Assembly: GCA_030141605.1 (NCBI GenBank)
Contig: JAQGDQ010001142.1
Location: 1-59,697, forward strand
From: Tubiluchus corallicola
Lineage: Eukaryota > Priapulida > Priapulimorpha > Priapulimorphida > Tubiluchidae
DNA length: 59,697 nt
Direction: 5' to 3'
This document shows positions 1-42,128 of the stretch, one piece after another. The notes beneath the pieces are model-generated. The model saw nothing but the letters and a program-made list of their open reading frames with translations, was not told where the DNA came from and ran no database searches. Both the position numbers and the translations under genes were made by a program. The first letter of the stretch is position 1. Every line of letters begins with the position of its first letter.

Positions 1-253
1 AGGAAATTCTTTTAACGTGAGTATGATAAATGCTTAAGATTGCCTCTAATAGTTATAAGCTTTAGCAAGAATTTTCTGAAACTTGCTTTAACTAAGTCTT
101 CTCTTGTCTTTTAATTGTTACAAAATATAGAAAATATAAAGTGTATAGTCACTTATGAGACACCCTGTATAGAAGCACAATAGCAAGTCAGACAAACTTA
201 CACAACAAACTGGAAAGTTTCTGATTAAAAACGTAACAAATAAACAAATCTAC

Positions 254-259
254 TTTAAT
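254..259 (-). terminator. Candidate poly(A) signal of NCLX (ATTAAA)
   Basis: ATTAAA on the minus strand about 195 bases beyond the NCLX stop. No AATAAA was seen between it and the stop. Placement is inferred only from distance. Confidence 0.3.
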
Positions 260-366
260 TCCTATTTAAATCATACGAACAAAAAAGTTAGTGGACAAAT
301 TCATCTGAAAGACATTCGAATTATTTCAGCAGTATAAAAATAAATAAGAGCATATATATCACAGAT

Positions 367-448
367 ATTCACATATGAACTGCAGTAACATCGCCTACTG
401 AAAGCATATTCACATATGAACTGCAGTAACATCGCTTACTGTAAGCAG
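367..448. repeat. 41-bp direct duplication in the NCLX 3' UTR
   Basis: Two adjacent 41-base units starting ATTCACATATGAACTGCAGT, differing at a few positions. They lie immediately after the NCLX stop on the minus strand. Confidence 0.85.
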
Positions 449-454
449 TTCCTA

Positions 455-29682
<29,228 letters not shown>

Positions 29683-29961
29683 CACTCGTTTCCATAGTAA
29701 CCAATCATTTGAATCAAAAACAGATTAAAGTTCTAAGAATGCGGACCCACTTGTGCAGAGACAGACACTTTCACTTTTCATGCTGGAACAGCACCATCTG
29801 GAAATGGAAAATTAGCCTAACTTAAAAAAGCATCAAGCACAAAATGTAAAACAATTAAAAAGAGAATATTAATATAACAAAGTAAAATCAAATTAATGCA
29901 AAAAGTCTGAAGTTGAACTACAGATAAAATGACATTCATTGCATAAGCCTATTGGTAAAAC

Positions 29962-30650
29962 TCAAAGGAAAGGTCTAGGCGGTTAGCCTTATATCAACGT
30001 TCGCGAAAAATGTTAGAAGCATTTAGTAATAAAACTGCAATAAGTGCCTCGTGTAACTAGAAAAATCGCTTTAGAGTCACGATCACTTTATCTTGGGCAC
30101 TCCCATTTTCAGTGTCCATTCTTCTTCCAATGACGTCATTCGTCCTGAAGAAAAGTAGCGTCCTGGCAATCGTCATCAGAAGTATAATAAGTTTTTACAA
30201 AAAAATTAGATAGCTAATTTGTAATATTTTTGTGTCAACATTAGAGAAGCTGCGCAAGTTTGAATTAGTTTAAGCAGCACGTGCTTACGAAAAGCCACAA
30301 CGCGCTTACGGAAAGCCATGATGCGCTTATGGAAGGCCACGACGCACTTACGGAAAGCCACGACACGCTTACGGAAAGCCACAACACGCTTACGGAAAGC
30401 CATGATGCGCTTATGGAAGGCCACGACGCACTTATGGAAAGCCACGACGCACTTATGAAAAGTCTTCCAGTTACATCATGATTTTCAAACGAATGACGAC
30501 AACCACCATTCATTTCTATTCATAGGTAGTATATTTTAAATTTATGCTTTATAGCCGGTTTTTTACAAATTTCTCTGTTATATTTTTCTAAGTTTAAGTG
30601 ATAACAGTAAAACAAACAAAACATACTGAGTGACTTGTTATTTCCTTTAA
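29962..30650 (+). mobile_element. TTAA-flanked MITE, copy C, with internal minisatellite
   Basis: Begins TCAAAGGAAAGGTC and ends TTTCCTTTAA. Homologous to copies A and B but longer because of a 21-bp tandem array at 30287-30462. It starts 280 bases upstream of the NCLX start codon, so it may overlap the promoter. Confidence 0.65.
30287..30462. repeat. 21-bp minisatellite, about 8 copies
   Basis: Unit CGCTTACGGAAAGCCACGA with variants (CTTATGGAAGG, CATGATG). Copy B of the same MITE has only one unit, so the array grew within this copy. Confidence 0.95.
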
Positions 30651-31835
30651 AACACCAGACTTTATAAACATTATAAATAAATAAAACACTGATTACAAAC
30701 ATGATATGACGTTTCTTCGCTTTTTGGCTATTGTGTGCAAATGCACTAGTTTCGAGTAGGCAAGAATTTTTATAGATGGAGAGAGACCACTAGAACAGTT
30801 GAAACAAAGTTTACGCACAGTACCATTTGTTGACAATAAAATAAAAGACAAATATGCTTTTGTTACTTTAACTATACAATTCAAGTAGGTCCGTTTCATG
30901 TGTCAATAAACTTCACTAAAAGCAATTTTTAATCATACCTTTACAAAGAGTTCTATGCACACTACACAAATTCTACCACAAAAACGTAAAATGATTAAAC
31001 ACTTTTTGTACCAGTGGAACGCTCATCGTGTATACAAGCTGATCTGTTATCCTCTGTGATATTAACATAAGATACGACTAGCGGCTGCGATAGATACAAC
31101 TTTTATCATTAGTGCAGTACATTAAAACAACATTTTCAATTTGATCAAGCTTAAAGGGTTAATCTAGAGTCAGCAAAGCAAATATTGCACCGGGTCTGTA
31201 ATGAGTATAACACTGTTTATTGTACGCTTAGAAAATATAGGCATTAAATGGATACGTAAGTTGCTAAATAAAATTTTTCATTTGATGACTGCCCACTTCT
31301 TCAAAATAGAAATAATGATTTTAAATTCAAGAACTGGAAATGCGAAAGATTTAAATTCCACGAAACTGGAACAGCTTCTAAATCAGGAACTAGAGCTCAG
31401 TGTTAGCATGTCTGTTTTGGGTCTGGGAAGTCGTGAGTGTTGGGAAATCTCCTTAATCCTTGCTGAATTCATAACAACGATTTAAAAACTGGTACCGTTG
31501 TTTGTTTGTCCATTCATGTAGGTTTACAAAGTAACATGCTGATAATAACGACCTGGGAAATGAGTATTTAATACTTTACTTGCTATCTCTGGATTATGTA
31601 CTAAAAATATTATTGTTTCAAAGTTTTGAAAAATGATGCGGTAGGTTTTGCTAAAACATGCTATAAAGACCCGTGACAACAAGTGACTGGTGATCTGTAA
31701 TTCCACTTCAGTTGTTTGCATAACACTTATTATTATTATTATCATCATCATTATCATCATTATTATTATTATAACTCAGACATTTATTTATTCAGAAAAT
31801 ACATAATACAACTGTATAATTCAAACAAGCCATCT
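30651..31835. other. Intergenic DNA, no gene recognised
   Basis: AT-rich sequence with only short chance frames on both strands and a (TTA/ATC)n run at about 31728-31772. No conserved coding signal seen. Confidence 0.5.
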
Positions 31836-32677
31836 ATTTGCAGTGCACAGTCACAAAATTTACATAAATGCTAGAGATCAAACTTTAAAACATTTGCAGT
31901 GCATAATCGCAAAATTGACACAAATGCTAGAGATCAAACTTTAAAACATTGGCAGTGCATAGTCGCAAAATTTAGATAAATGCTAGAGATCGAACTTTAA
32001 AACATTTGCAGTGCACAGTCGCAAAATTTATATAAATGCTAGAGATCAAACTTTAAAACATTTGCAGTGCATAATCGCAAAATTGACACAAATGCTAGAG
32101 ATCAAACTGTAAAACATTTGCAGTGCACAGTCACAAAATTTAGATAAATGCTAGAGATCAAACTTTAAAATATTTGCAGTGCACAGTCGCAAAATTTACA
32201 TAAATGCTAGAGAACAAACTTTAAAACATTTGCAGTGCATAGTCGCAAAATTTACATAAATGCTAGAGATCAGACTTTAAAACATTTGCAGTGTACAGTC
32301 GCAAAATTTACATAAATGCTAGAGAACAAACTTTAAAACATTTGCAGTGCACAGTCGCAAAATTTATATAAATGCTAGAGATCAAACTTTAAAACATTTG
32401 CAGTGCACAGTCACAAAATTTACATAAATGCTAGAGATCAAACTTTAAAACATTTGCAGTGCACAGTCACAAAATTTACATAAATGCTAGAGATCAAACT
32501 TTAAAACATTTGCAGTGCATAATCGCAAAATTGACACAAATGCTAGAGATCAAACTTTAAAACATTTGCAGTGCACAGTCACAAAATTTAGATAAATGCT
32601 AGAGATCAAACTTTAAAACATTTGCAGTGCATAGTCGCAAAATTTACATAAATGCTAGAGATCAGACTTTAAAACAT
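31836..32677. repeat. 56-bp tandem satellite, 15 copies
   Basis: Unit CAGTGCACAGTCGCAAAATT followed by TACATAAATGCTAGAGATCA and AACTTTAAAACATTTG. The variant ATAATCGCAAAATTGACAC recurs at intervals, showing that multi-unit blocks were copied. Confidence 0.97.
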
Positions 32678-33480
32678 CACAATATACTTTGAAACACAAA
32701 GATTTTTGCAAGTAGACTTATAGCACGTATACTTAATCTAATTGCAAGATTCTAATTACAATTGCTATTTTTTCAAGCATAACTTTCCAATAATTAGCTT
32801 TTAGCTTTATTGCACGTATATTAAACAGATACTACACATTTTACTGTAAGTCACTATATAGTCAGTATATAGTCTATTAGTCAATTGATCGATCACCAAC
32901 TGAGAATCGTACCCCCAAACTGAATGTGTTCTTGACACAGTGTCTTACCAAGTTGTCTACTCGACAACTTGACTTTATAAGAAACACTTGATGACTTTTC
33001 TTAGTGAAATTTTAAACTTAAGATTTATTAAGAAGGTAAACAACAACAAGGTATTTTAAAAGACATTTAAGTTTTATATTATGAAATTTTTCACATTTTC
33101 CGCATTTTCACATTCTAGTTAAACTACATTTGTCTTGTTGGCATGGGATATATAGAGTTCAGCTTAAATTTCCCGCTAATCCATTTACTGCTGATTCCGA
33201 AGTTATTATACACACGTTTTTCAAAGAAAGTTCAATAGTTCAACAATTTATTATTACTTCCACACCACTGGTAAGCTAAGAAAAGGGGGTGTTACTTCAA
33301 AATTTTTACCATTGTTTTAATATTGTGAAATAAATGATATATACATATTTCCTAGGGATGCAAGGAGGCCACGATTAAATTATCTAAATTTTCTGTTAAA
33401 TAAAATAACTGAAAAAGCTATGAATTAAAGAACATAGATGGAAGCATGATAATCATCCGTAACTCCACTTTATCACATTC

Positions 33481-34022
33481 AACTAAACTCTGCATAACTT
33501 AAAGAATTTCAGCAGAATGGATGAAATCCTTCCTTTTTCATACAAAAAAGCATCGCTTAACTCAAAACATATAACTCAAAATATCGCCTAACTCAAATAA
33601 AAAACTATGGTCCATTTAATCAAAATACATGTAATGTACTTCACCTAATTCAAAGATGCAATTTATCCTCTAGAAAAATAAAGTTTCGTAAAACTCAAAA
33701 ACAGTATCGTCTTCCAGGAAAATTCTGATGTTTTACGCATCGAGCCCCCCGATTATTTCCTCCGGGATTGATCTTTCTGGGACAGTCTCAGTCGGCTACT
33801 ACGTAGTAACACTATAACACTAATCATGTTTCACTACATAATTTGTCATTCTTTACGTAATTGTCATCAAATCTTGTCGTTTATGTATAGAAGGGCTGAC
33901 TTTCTGCCTTGTATTTAGCTCGCTGTCTAAAGGAGGGGTTTAGAGTTAGTGCTGGAAAATGGTTAACATCGCCTAACTCAAAGTTTTTTTCAGTCCGGTT
34001 GAAGTATGCAGAGTTTACTGTA
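33481..34022. mobile_element. Pogo/Tigger-like non-autonomous element
   Basis: Left end AACTAAACTCTGCATAACTT and reverse of the right end CAGTAAACTCTGCATACTTC form a TIR of about 22 bp, flanked by TA on the right. The body repeats 'AACTCAAA'-type phrases, as in other 'CAGTAAACTCTxxATAACTC' MITEs. Confidence 0.6.
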
Positions 34023-36850
34023 TATGGTACACACGTTTTTTAAGTACAACACACGCAGAATCAGAGAGAAATGCTACTTGCGCAACAGGGTTGGTACTGC
34101 ATGAGCGACAGTGCTTTCTCTACCTGGCGTGCAGCTTCTTAACTCGGACATATGCGCATGGCCGATTGCGTACAACTAAATACCTCGTTGCTGGAGTTGT
34201 GAAGTGCACAGTTCTGTACAAGGATTTGCAAGTATGTACAAGTATAAAGAAAGAATTAAAGAAAAGTCTCATTATATGGAATGTTATTGGTATTATTCAC
34301 ACACAAGTTCCACAGTGCCTATCATGAGCGCCACTGTACAATACACATAGTTGTTCTAGAAGTACGGTAAAAAGACTTTAGTTAACTAGCACATGCACAA
34401 TAATTATTTCGATGCATGCAGTTTGATCTAAAAGCATAGCTTGACAGTTAAGTAATTGTTCATAACTGCTCACTGACATTGCTGTTACTAATACACTGTG
34501 ATCACTTTCAGACTGATTTGGCAAATTACATAACAACACTTAAAAATATATTATGCAATTATAATGTAAAATTAAAGCAAGATTCAGCAGTTCAGAGAGA
34601 GAGCAAACAAGTTATTACTACTTTGCAATAAAAGTAGCAGATGAAATGCTGGTTAAATTTGCCAGGGCAAGCTGTGCATAACACTTAGCAACAATTGAAA
34701 GAGTTACCCAAAAACTCTGGAAAGGATGAGAAATCATCTTAAATAAAAAATAAACTTGGTTTTATGAATAATAAATGTGGACAACCGAAATAACATATAT
34801 TGATTGGTCTCTGAAAACTCTATGTTGGACAGTTGTGTCCCAGTGTATCACAATGCCACACCCCCCCTTGCAAGTATCAAGCCACTGGCTGGTACATGGC
34901 AAAGTGGAACACTGCAAGGTGGTAGCGTACACAGCTCCGCAGTACAGAGTGAGGCAGCGTATGGGAATGTCGAGCAAGCGTGAAGTCCCACGTAGTATTT
35001 TATTGTATGCAGGCTGTTTGTAAACTGATGAGATAATGTCACGAACGAAAAATACTGCCCAGTAAGTTGCACTATGTTATTGTTATACATATTGTTTACT
35101 ACACTATTGATGTTTTTCTTACTTACTACTAATTTCTTCCTCATCACATTGGGCACTTCAAATCTCTTTGAAGCTTAAAAGAAATGATGATGCACAAATT
35201 ACAAATTTAATAAAAAAGAAAACAAAATTGAAGTTTTAGATCACGTTGCCAGTGCAGACAGAAGCAATAACAGAAACTTACGAACACGTCAAGTAGAAAT
35301 CAATAATTTCCGCTGCTGCTGAAGCTAGAAAAGAAGCCTTTTTCAAAGACCATGATATCTGTCAATAGTAACTTTGGTCACTCAATATTTTGTATAACGA
35401 GTCTTTAAAATTCTGACAATATTATTAAAAAAATATAAATTATATATATATATTGAAATAGACGTAAATTTGATCGTACATATTTATGTCAACAAAAAGT
35501 TCATGTTCATTTCCGAAACATATTTGCATGTTTTTGACACACCTAAATTACAATTGCTAATACATATAGTTGCACTGCATAACGTTCTGCGAAACCTATC
35601 ACAACGAATAAAATATTCACAACTTTGTGATGCCATTTGGCAACAAAGTTAAGCAATGCCTAGCTGCAAATGGCTCTGTAAAATGGGTTGGTGACCTGAG
35701 AACAAACTGGATCCAAAAGTTTTAAATGTGGTGGGACTATTTACAGTAATTTCCTTAATTGAGAGAGTAAATGTACCCGTACCAAATGTGGCAATTCAAT
35801 GGATTGTCTCAGAGTTTATCAGTTTGTCTTCATTGTTTAGTATTGTATACAGGATGACAATACTTGAACTGATATCACAGCTGTTAGTACTAGGAAAGAT
35901 GGCACTAAGTGGCTGAATACTGACATGTGGTGATATAAAAAAGAATTTTTAGATATGGAATATTTACTGCATTTTAGACATATTTCGTTTTTTAGCAAAC
36001 TATGTCATAAATTTCTACTATTCACACTAATTTACAGCAGTAAGTACCACAGTAGTGTGTGATGATGCCGCCTAGTGGCGTGAAAAGCAATGATTGCCTT
36101 TATTGGTTTCCTGCATTGCAGTGCCACCTATTGGACAGTGTAAAAAACTGTAAATTTGATCTTTGCTCACAGCAGAACAATATCAGGAAAAAGTCTGCTG
36201 CGACGGTTCAAAGTTCAGCCTTTGAGATCATATTTTACACTGAATTACTGAACCACTAGAGAGGCGTGTAGCTCTCTATTTACATTGATAACAACTTGGA
36301 AAACTGAACAGCAGCATGACCTATAATCAAATAAAATGTAGGTAACATCTGGTATTTACTCACAATCAAGCAATGTGAATTATGCACAAGTTCACACATG
36401 CTCAAATGCACACACACGCACACAGGCAGGCGTACACAAGCACGCGCATTCACGCGTGCACTCATGCGCGCACACACACACCATTGACTTAAATGCCATG
36501 CTAGGGGCAGAAAAAGACTGCAAGCTTCCGCGAGGCTAAGAATCTCTTTTTTGAGCACTTGTGGCATTTCAATCTATGCACATAAACATAGCAAGACTTG
36601 AGCTACATAATTTCAACCAGGACATTGGAAACTCTTGTAATTTGGTGCACTAATCACATGGACACTAAGATAAAGGCAGTGAAGTCACAAATAAGAGACA
36701 CAACATCGTTAAATTTAAACCACCACATCAACAACAGCCAGGAAACCACTAATAAATATCCATCAAGTACAGCTGTAATAACTGCTTGGTAATTTGTAAA
36801 AATTAATGGCAAGAGACTAGCTTCAAATATTATAAATAGACCAATGAAAA
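34023..36850. other. Intergenic DNA, no gene recognised
   Basis: No frame here resembles a known protein, and no splice-linked exon set was visible. Contains a CA/CG-rich stretch near 36405-36480 and otherwise AT-rich DNA. Confidence 0.5.
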
Positions 36851-36858
36851 ATAAAACC

Positions 36859-36864
36859 TTTATT
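36859..36864 (-). terminator. Candidate poly(A) signal of cyclin K (AATAAA)
   Basis: AATAAA on the minus strand about 630 bases past the CCNK stop; another AATAAA lies at 36929-36934. Which one is used cannot be told from sequence. Confidence 0.4.
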
Positions 36865-37489
36865 GAAAGCAGTTTTAGGTAAACCTTGACGATGATTTAA
36901 ATATACCAGAACAATAGCCATCTAAACATTTATTCTGCAATGTTCTAAAAAATTGAATATGGAAACATGGACAACCAAAATCTCAGTTTAGAAGAGAACA
37001 AGACGACAAATTTATGAATTCTAAATGGTAATAAAAGTCCCACTAAATGCCACGACTATTACAATCATACATCACCACGAGTATATTACATGATAGTACT
37101 TGATAGTCTGTTAACACTTTTGCTGCTGGAGAATGAACTCAACAGTCTTCTCTGGCATGACACGATCCACTATAAGATGTTAGATTGCAATATGCACTTA
37201 GTATTGTTGTAAAAGTACTCTCATTGCTGACAGAATGTATAGGCAGCTGTCAGATTAGCAGTTGTACTTGTGTAGTTGTATAAATAGTTCTGGCTGGTAC
37301 AGGTGCAGAAGAAACCCAGCCATAAAACTGCACCTTCATTTGTCAAAAAATATACATTGTTGTAAACAAAGCCAGGCAGAACATTGCAAAGATAGCGGAT
37401 GCAGTTGCACAGATTCAACCTACTTCACAAATTTCATTCCAAGACGAACTACTTGCAAAGCAAACGGGTGAAGATACAGTTTACACAAG

Positions 37490-38998
37490 CTATGTTAATG
37501 TTTTTGTGTATGATTGCCTGTCTCTGTGATGCCTTACAGGTGCACTTTGGCTACCACCAGAATTAGACGGATAACTTGGTGCGGTACCGTAGCCAGGTGG
37601 AGGGTAATTTGCAGCTGGTGACGGATATTGATATTGACTATAGTCGTAGTACTGCCCGGTTGATGGCGGCGGATAATTAGGAGGTGTGCTATACTGAACC
37701 GATGGTTGCCCATATGCATAACCTACAGTCGCTGCAACTGGCTGAGCACCTGCGGGTGTTACGTGAGGTTGCGGTGGAGGATACACCTGGTGTGGCGCAC
37801 TTGCTGCAACAGCTCCGGATAACACAGTTTGTATTGCTTCGGGTCCTTGAGAATAGGCAGCTCCACCACTGAACATGTACGACGACATGGATGACTGAGA
37901 TATGTTATACGGATTGAATGTCTCTATTGCAGCTGGATGTGCTTGAGATGGTGGCTCTTTGGGTGCAGCCTTTTTAGCAGTTTTTGAGGGAATGTTACTG
38001 CTAGTCACTGTAGATATTGGCTGGCCCTTTGTAACAGAAGACACAACCGGAATTTGCTTTTGTTTTTGGGATGTTGCGGATTGTGCCGGTTCGGTGGTAC
38101 CTCCCGGTCTGGGTTTCACCTTTGCAGGCTGAGTGGACACTGGAGCGGGTTGCTCAGCTGCTTTTGTTATTTTACCTGGAGTCAAGTGAGGCGGTAGAGT
38201 GTTCGGCCGACGCTTCAGTGCCTGTGGAGTCCGCGGTGGACTTTGCTGTGCTGCCTCGTCAGCTTGCTTGGCTGAAGAGTATAAATCCAACACTTCGTGG
38301 CATATATCTTCTAATAAATCCATTGACAAATTTTCTACGTACTGGTCCCACCACTTGCCCTTGAAAGCCGGATCCTTTCCTTGCCAATCAGCTATCTCGA
38401 GTTTGCAAAGTCGAGAAGCTAGGTACATAAGCGCTATAGCTATCAGCTCGGGTTCCCACTGTAAACACAATGTTGTGCACAAGCTGTCGTTCACAAACGT
38501 CCACGCCATTTGTACCATCTTCTGCAGCTTCTGTTTGTCGGTCTTAAATCCCTTTGCATACTTCAGCAGGTAGGCATATGGATGGTCGACTTGTAAATCA
38601 AATTTAATAGTTTGCAGCAGAATTCTCTCTAATGTCATCACCTCTTCCTTCTGATCGTCACCAAACTGGGCAAATTGATTATCACTTAGCAGTGATCTCG
38701 CGGTTTTGATGATGTCTTTGCATTTTTTCGGTGTCTCCTCTACCTTTCCAGCCAAGAAGAGGCAACATGCTGCAGTGACGTATCGTGGAAAATCTTTGAA
38801 TGAATGAAACATGTAGAACCTGTGAAAGTAGACGACTCCAGAAGCCATGGTGTTATACCGAAGTCCAAGATGCGTTCCGCAGTTGATGATAAATCGAGCT
38901 CCTTCTCTTCTATAGCGACTTTCAGTCTCACCATCGATTCCGTCTCTGTAAGACGGCGTATTGGCCAGCTCTTTCTTATCAAAAAACCAGCAAGGCAT
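37490..38998 (-). CDS. CCNK: Cyclin K, single exon
   Basis: Cyclin K is the regulatory partner of CDK12 and CDK13, which phosphorylate the RNA polymerase II tail during elongation in the nucleus. The 502-residue product starts [16 protein letters not shown], then [31 protein letters not shown], and [20 protein letters not shown], the first cyclin box (about residues 25-135); the second box (about 140-240) includes [20 protein letters not shown]. This is closer to cyclin K than to cyclins T or L. The C-terminal half is Pro/Gln/Ser/Tyr-rich, as in other cyclin Ks, and ends YTKTLT. Vertebrate cyclin K has roughly twenty more residues before PCW; here the only in-frame ATG is right at PCW, with a stop 15 codons upstream and a similar-looking extension in another frame. 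The gene has no introns, unlike its neighbours. Confidence 0.95.
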   Translation of the reverse strand: MPCWFFDKKELANTPSYRDGIDGETESRYRREGARFIINCGTHLGLRYNTMASGVVYFHRFYMFHSFKDFPRYVTAACCLFLAGKVEETPKKCKDIIKTARSLLSDNQFAQFGDDQKEEVMTLERILLQTIKFDLQVDHPYAYLLKYAKGFKTDKQKLQKMVQMAWTFVNDSLCTTLCLQWEPELIAIALMYLASRLCKLEIADWQGKDPAFKGKWWDQYVENLSMDLLEDICHEVLDLYSSAKQADEAAQQSPPRTPQALKRRPNTLPPHLTPGKITKAAEQPAPVSTQPAKVKPRPGGTTEPAQSATSQKQKQIPVVSSVTKGQPISTVTSSNIPSKTAKKAAPKEPPSQAHPAAIETFNPYNISQSSMSSYMFSGGAAYSQGPEAIQTVLSGAVAASAPHQVYPPPQPHVTPAGAQPVAATVGYAYGQPSVQYSTPPNYPPPSTGQYYDYSQYQYPSPAANYPPPGYGTAPSYPSNSGGSQSAPVRHHRDRQSYTKTLT

Positions 38999-39072
38999 TT
39001 CTATAATTCGTTGTTCTTGAGGCTTTAACGGTATTTTCAGTCATCAACTGAAGTCGCCAAATGATGTTGCAT
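38979..39072 (-). promoter_or_regulatory. Two overlapping upstream ORFs of cyclin K
   Basis: uORF1 39037-39072 (11 codons, [11 protein letters not shown]) overlaps uORF2 38979-39044 (21 codons, [20 protein letters not shown]...), which overlaps the CCNK start at 38998. All three use different frames in sequence. They could damp cyclin K translation, or uORF2 may be a frameshifted N-terminus. Confidence 0.45.
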
Positions 39073-39250
39073 CGTCAAATGAATTCTCTGTTTCCATTTG
39101 AAATGACAAACAGTCAGAGATTACTGCTAGTTGTGTGAACTGAAAATGGAAAAGAATGCAGTTAGTCAGCTGTTACACACCCACAGTTTTCACATACCTG
39201 GCCACAGACAACATACTGCAGCTTACTAAAATGGTACTTCACAATAAATA

Positions 39251-39605
39251 ATGAGAAATTTGAAATGCCCCTCATTGAGATTTCGAAGGAAAAGAAGTGA
39301 TTTGATCCTGATGTTTCGTATCAAGAACAATCTGACTATACTACAAACTGGTCGTTATTTTCCTAATAATATACGAGGTACTGCATATAAAGATATTAAG
39401 CCCAGATGCAGAAACAGGAATAGGTTCAGAACTGTCAATGATTGGAATTCGTTAAATACTAAGGTACGGTGTGCCACTGATGCTTCACACTTTAGTCACG
39501 AATGGATCGGTATTAGAAAAACCATCCTGAAATGTATTACGACCCATTTCAGCCTGAATGGACCTTATTGGTGGAGAATTAAAGACTCCCGCCTGACTAT
39601 ACACC
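39251..39605 (+). mobile_element. LINE reverse-transcriptase tail fragment
   Basis: Reads LKCPSLRFRRKRSDLILMFR, then IKNN and RFRTVNDWNSLNTKV. This matches the pattern 'LxLPSLxxRRxRGDLIxxYKI...VxxWNxLP' at the end of CR1/L2/RTE-type ORFs. No start of the element and no domain upstream. Opposite strand to CCNK, about 200 bases beyond its 5' end. Confidence 0.7.
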
Positions 39606-39609
39606 ACAG

Positions 39610-42128
39610 TGTTTAACTGGATCCACAACATTATGTATACGATTAAGTATTGCAACAATGGGCAAAAAGCTGTTAGCTTCGCCCTGATCGAAGGTAATTT
39701 ATATTACTTTGTTCTTCTATATTACTGCAATATTGTCTTCTACTTGAAGTATCATGCAAACAAGAACGTGTACTACACTAGTATTCTACTTTTTGTTTCA
39801 TCCACAATTACAAAAACAATCACAACAGTACACGATGCAACAAAACGTAATTTCCTACTGCAAGAAGAGGATGTACCAAACATACCATACTGAGGAAAGC
39901 GTAATAGAGGTACCGACGAGATAGAAATTTGTTTCACTACATTTATCGAATTCAGTGCAATACAAATGATTTTTACTTGCGCTGACAGTAATACTTTCAA
40001 AAAACATTTAGTCCAAACTTAATTTGCACTTAACCACATAGCAGTACAATGGCAAATCTGATGATAAAAAACTTCTGTGGAATTTTACTCAATTCAACAA
40101 ATTTATTTGTCCCTTTGCCTTATGCAATAAAGTACATTACAAAAACATTGATTAGTAAATAAAATTAGAGACAGGGTGCAGAAAGACCAGAGGTCACCTA
40201 AGCAGCCGCCCCTAGATTAGTATAAAAAATTTTAAATTTAATGGCAAGTTTTTCATGAACATTAAACATTCATAGCTGCAGGATTATTATTTATAGATGT
40301 CTTTACGTTATACTTATATTAAATATGAAATCATATCATTAATACTATAGATCGTTTTTTCTCGACTGTGCAGTACTGTACTATAGTAATTATAATACAG
40401 TACTGCACAGTCGAGAAAAAACGATCCCTTATTAATTAGTATTTTACTATTTATTCTGCGGTCGATTTTTTTACTGAACAATATTATTGTAAAACTCCAG
40501 TCAAAACCTTGCATAGTAATTAAGCTTGCATTCGGGAAATATAAACTAAACCAAACAATGACAGAAAAAAAACTCAAAAAATAAAGATGATTATAAACAT
40601 ACGAAAACAATAAAATAGACATAATGAACATTTTAACAATACACTAAATTTACACTTCAAACAACAAAAAAGAAAAGCAATAAGCAGATACCTAACAAGC
40701 TTAGAACTCATTTCATCTAGCTGGTCTTGAAAATTTGCACCTAATAGCAGGAGCAAAAGAGATCGACTAAAACTGTAAACTCTGCTAGAAATATCCTGAA
40801 GTTCTGAGCATGGCAATGCGGGAAATCATTTAACAACATCGTCTATAAAGACTGCGAAGCCGTTTTCTTGAAAAAGTAGAGAAACTCTAACGACTAGCAC
40901 TAATCAAGAAATATCAATTTGAAAAAAATGACTAGATGGTTTTGCTTTTCATAGATATATTACTTTTGTGGTGGAAAAAATGCTCTGTTTTGCATTAAAT
41001 TTTAAGAAAACACACCATGTTGTACTACTATAATCGAAAATTTAATACTTGTAAGATAAAAATCGTCAATCCCAGCACTAGAGCCATTGGCAATTCATAA
41101 AATCACTTATTAAGTGAAAAAACAAAAAGTATCTCTTCTCTGGCATCCATAAATCATTCGTGATCATCAATCTGAGCCGGCAGATTGTAGATAATAAACT
41201 TGTACTGTGGATATGCAAACAATTTTTTATGAGGAGATGGCAATCTTTTCCGCAGTCATTCTAAAAATAAAGATGTTGTCTGGGTAAGCCTCCACTAGTA
41301 GCCTTTTCTCAAGGTGCACTTCTGTTTGCAGCTTTACACATGACTTTGCAAGCTACCTCTGTCTCACTTCAGACCTATAGCAAGCCAGTAGGGTGTGAAT
41401 TTATGCTGGCCAAGGATTGATGCTCATCCCAGCTCCTCTGTATCATTCAGTCATTCCACACTGATAATGAAAGACGTTGCACAATTTAACTGTGCCTTTC
41501 CAGAGTTCTCCAGTAACTACAGCAGTGCAAAGCATGGGTTCATACTTCCAGTCCTCTGTTTAGCATCATTTTTGCTACTCTAGCAGCTTTTCCTCAGAGG
41601 ATGTATACCTCCATACTCCACATGTTGGCTGACCTAAAGCCACCTCGACTGCCAGCAAATATGCAGGACTTTGTAATACTTTGCTGACTATACTCACAAG
41701 AGAGTTTCCCCTGGAGTTCTTGCAATCATTTTTGTTGCCTTTGTCTTTATATAGTGTAACTATGTAATTTATACTCAGCGAGAGTTGGTGAGAGCTCTTG
41801 CACAAGTTGACACTCTCAAAGTGAAGTTGCCAAGCCATCCATATGTACGAGTTTACACTCAGAGAGAAGTTGCACAACAAGTTCTATGCATGAACTTGCC
41901 ATTAGAAGCTGTAGTTCCAAACTACATATCATTATTCCATTCATTTGGCTGAGACATCACCAAGTATTATGATGTCACGAGAATTTGCACAATTGCAAAT
42001 CCTTATCAGAGCTGTAGAACAATGTGATTTTTTCAGAACAAACGTAATGTGCCTTTCTCCCACTAAACCAATTAGCCGTTAGAAATTTAAAATTTTGGTG
42101 CATTTTATGATTTAAAACCATAGTTACC
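39610..42128. other. Intergenic DNA with one hairpin, no gene recognised
   Basis: Apart from the hairpin at 40350-40426, only AT-rich sequence and short chance frames were seen. Around 40085-40230 there is a segment ending AGCAGCCGCCCCTAGATTAG that loosely resembles the CAGCCACCCCTA part of the 21744/23623 repeat. Confidence 0.45.
40350..40426. ncRNA. Perfect 31-bp hairpin
   Basis: 40350-40380 (GATCGTTTTTTCTCGACTGT...) is the exact reverse complement of 40396-40426, with a 15-base loop. It fits a small-RNA precursor or a tiny MITE; nothing else in the window shares the arm. Confidence 0.45.

Noticed and set aside
30206-30513. Repetitive frames from the 21-bp minisatellite (AFRKRVV or SHDALME repeats)
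   Set aside because: Period 21 keeps all frames open; the array sits inside a MITE.
37684-38573. Plus-strand frames opposite CCNK
   Set aside because: Shadows of the conserved cyclin K frame.
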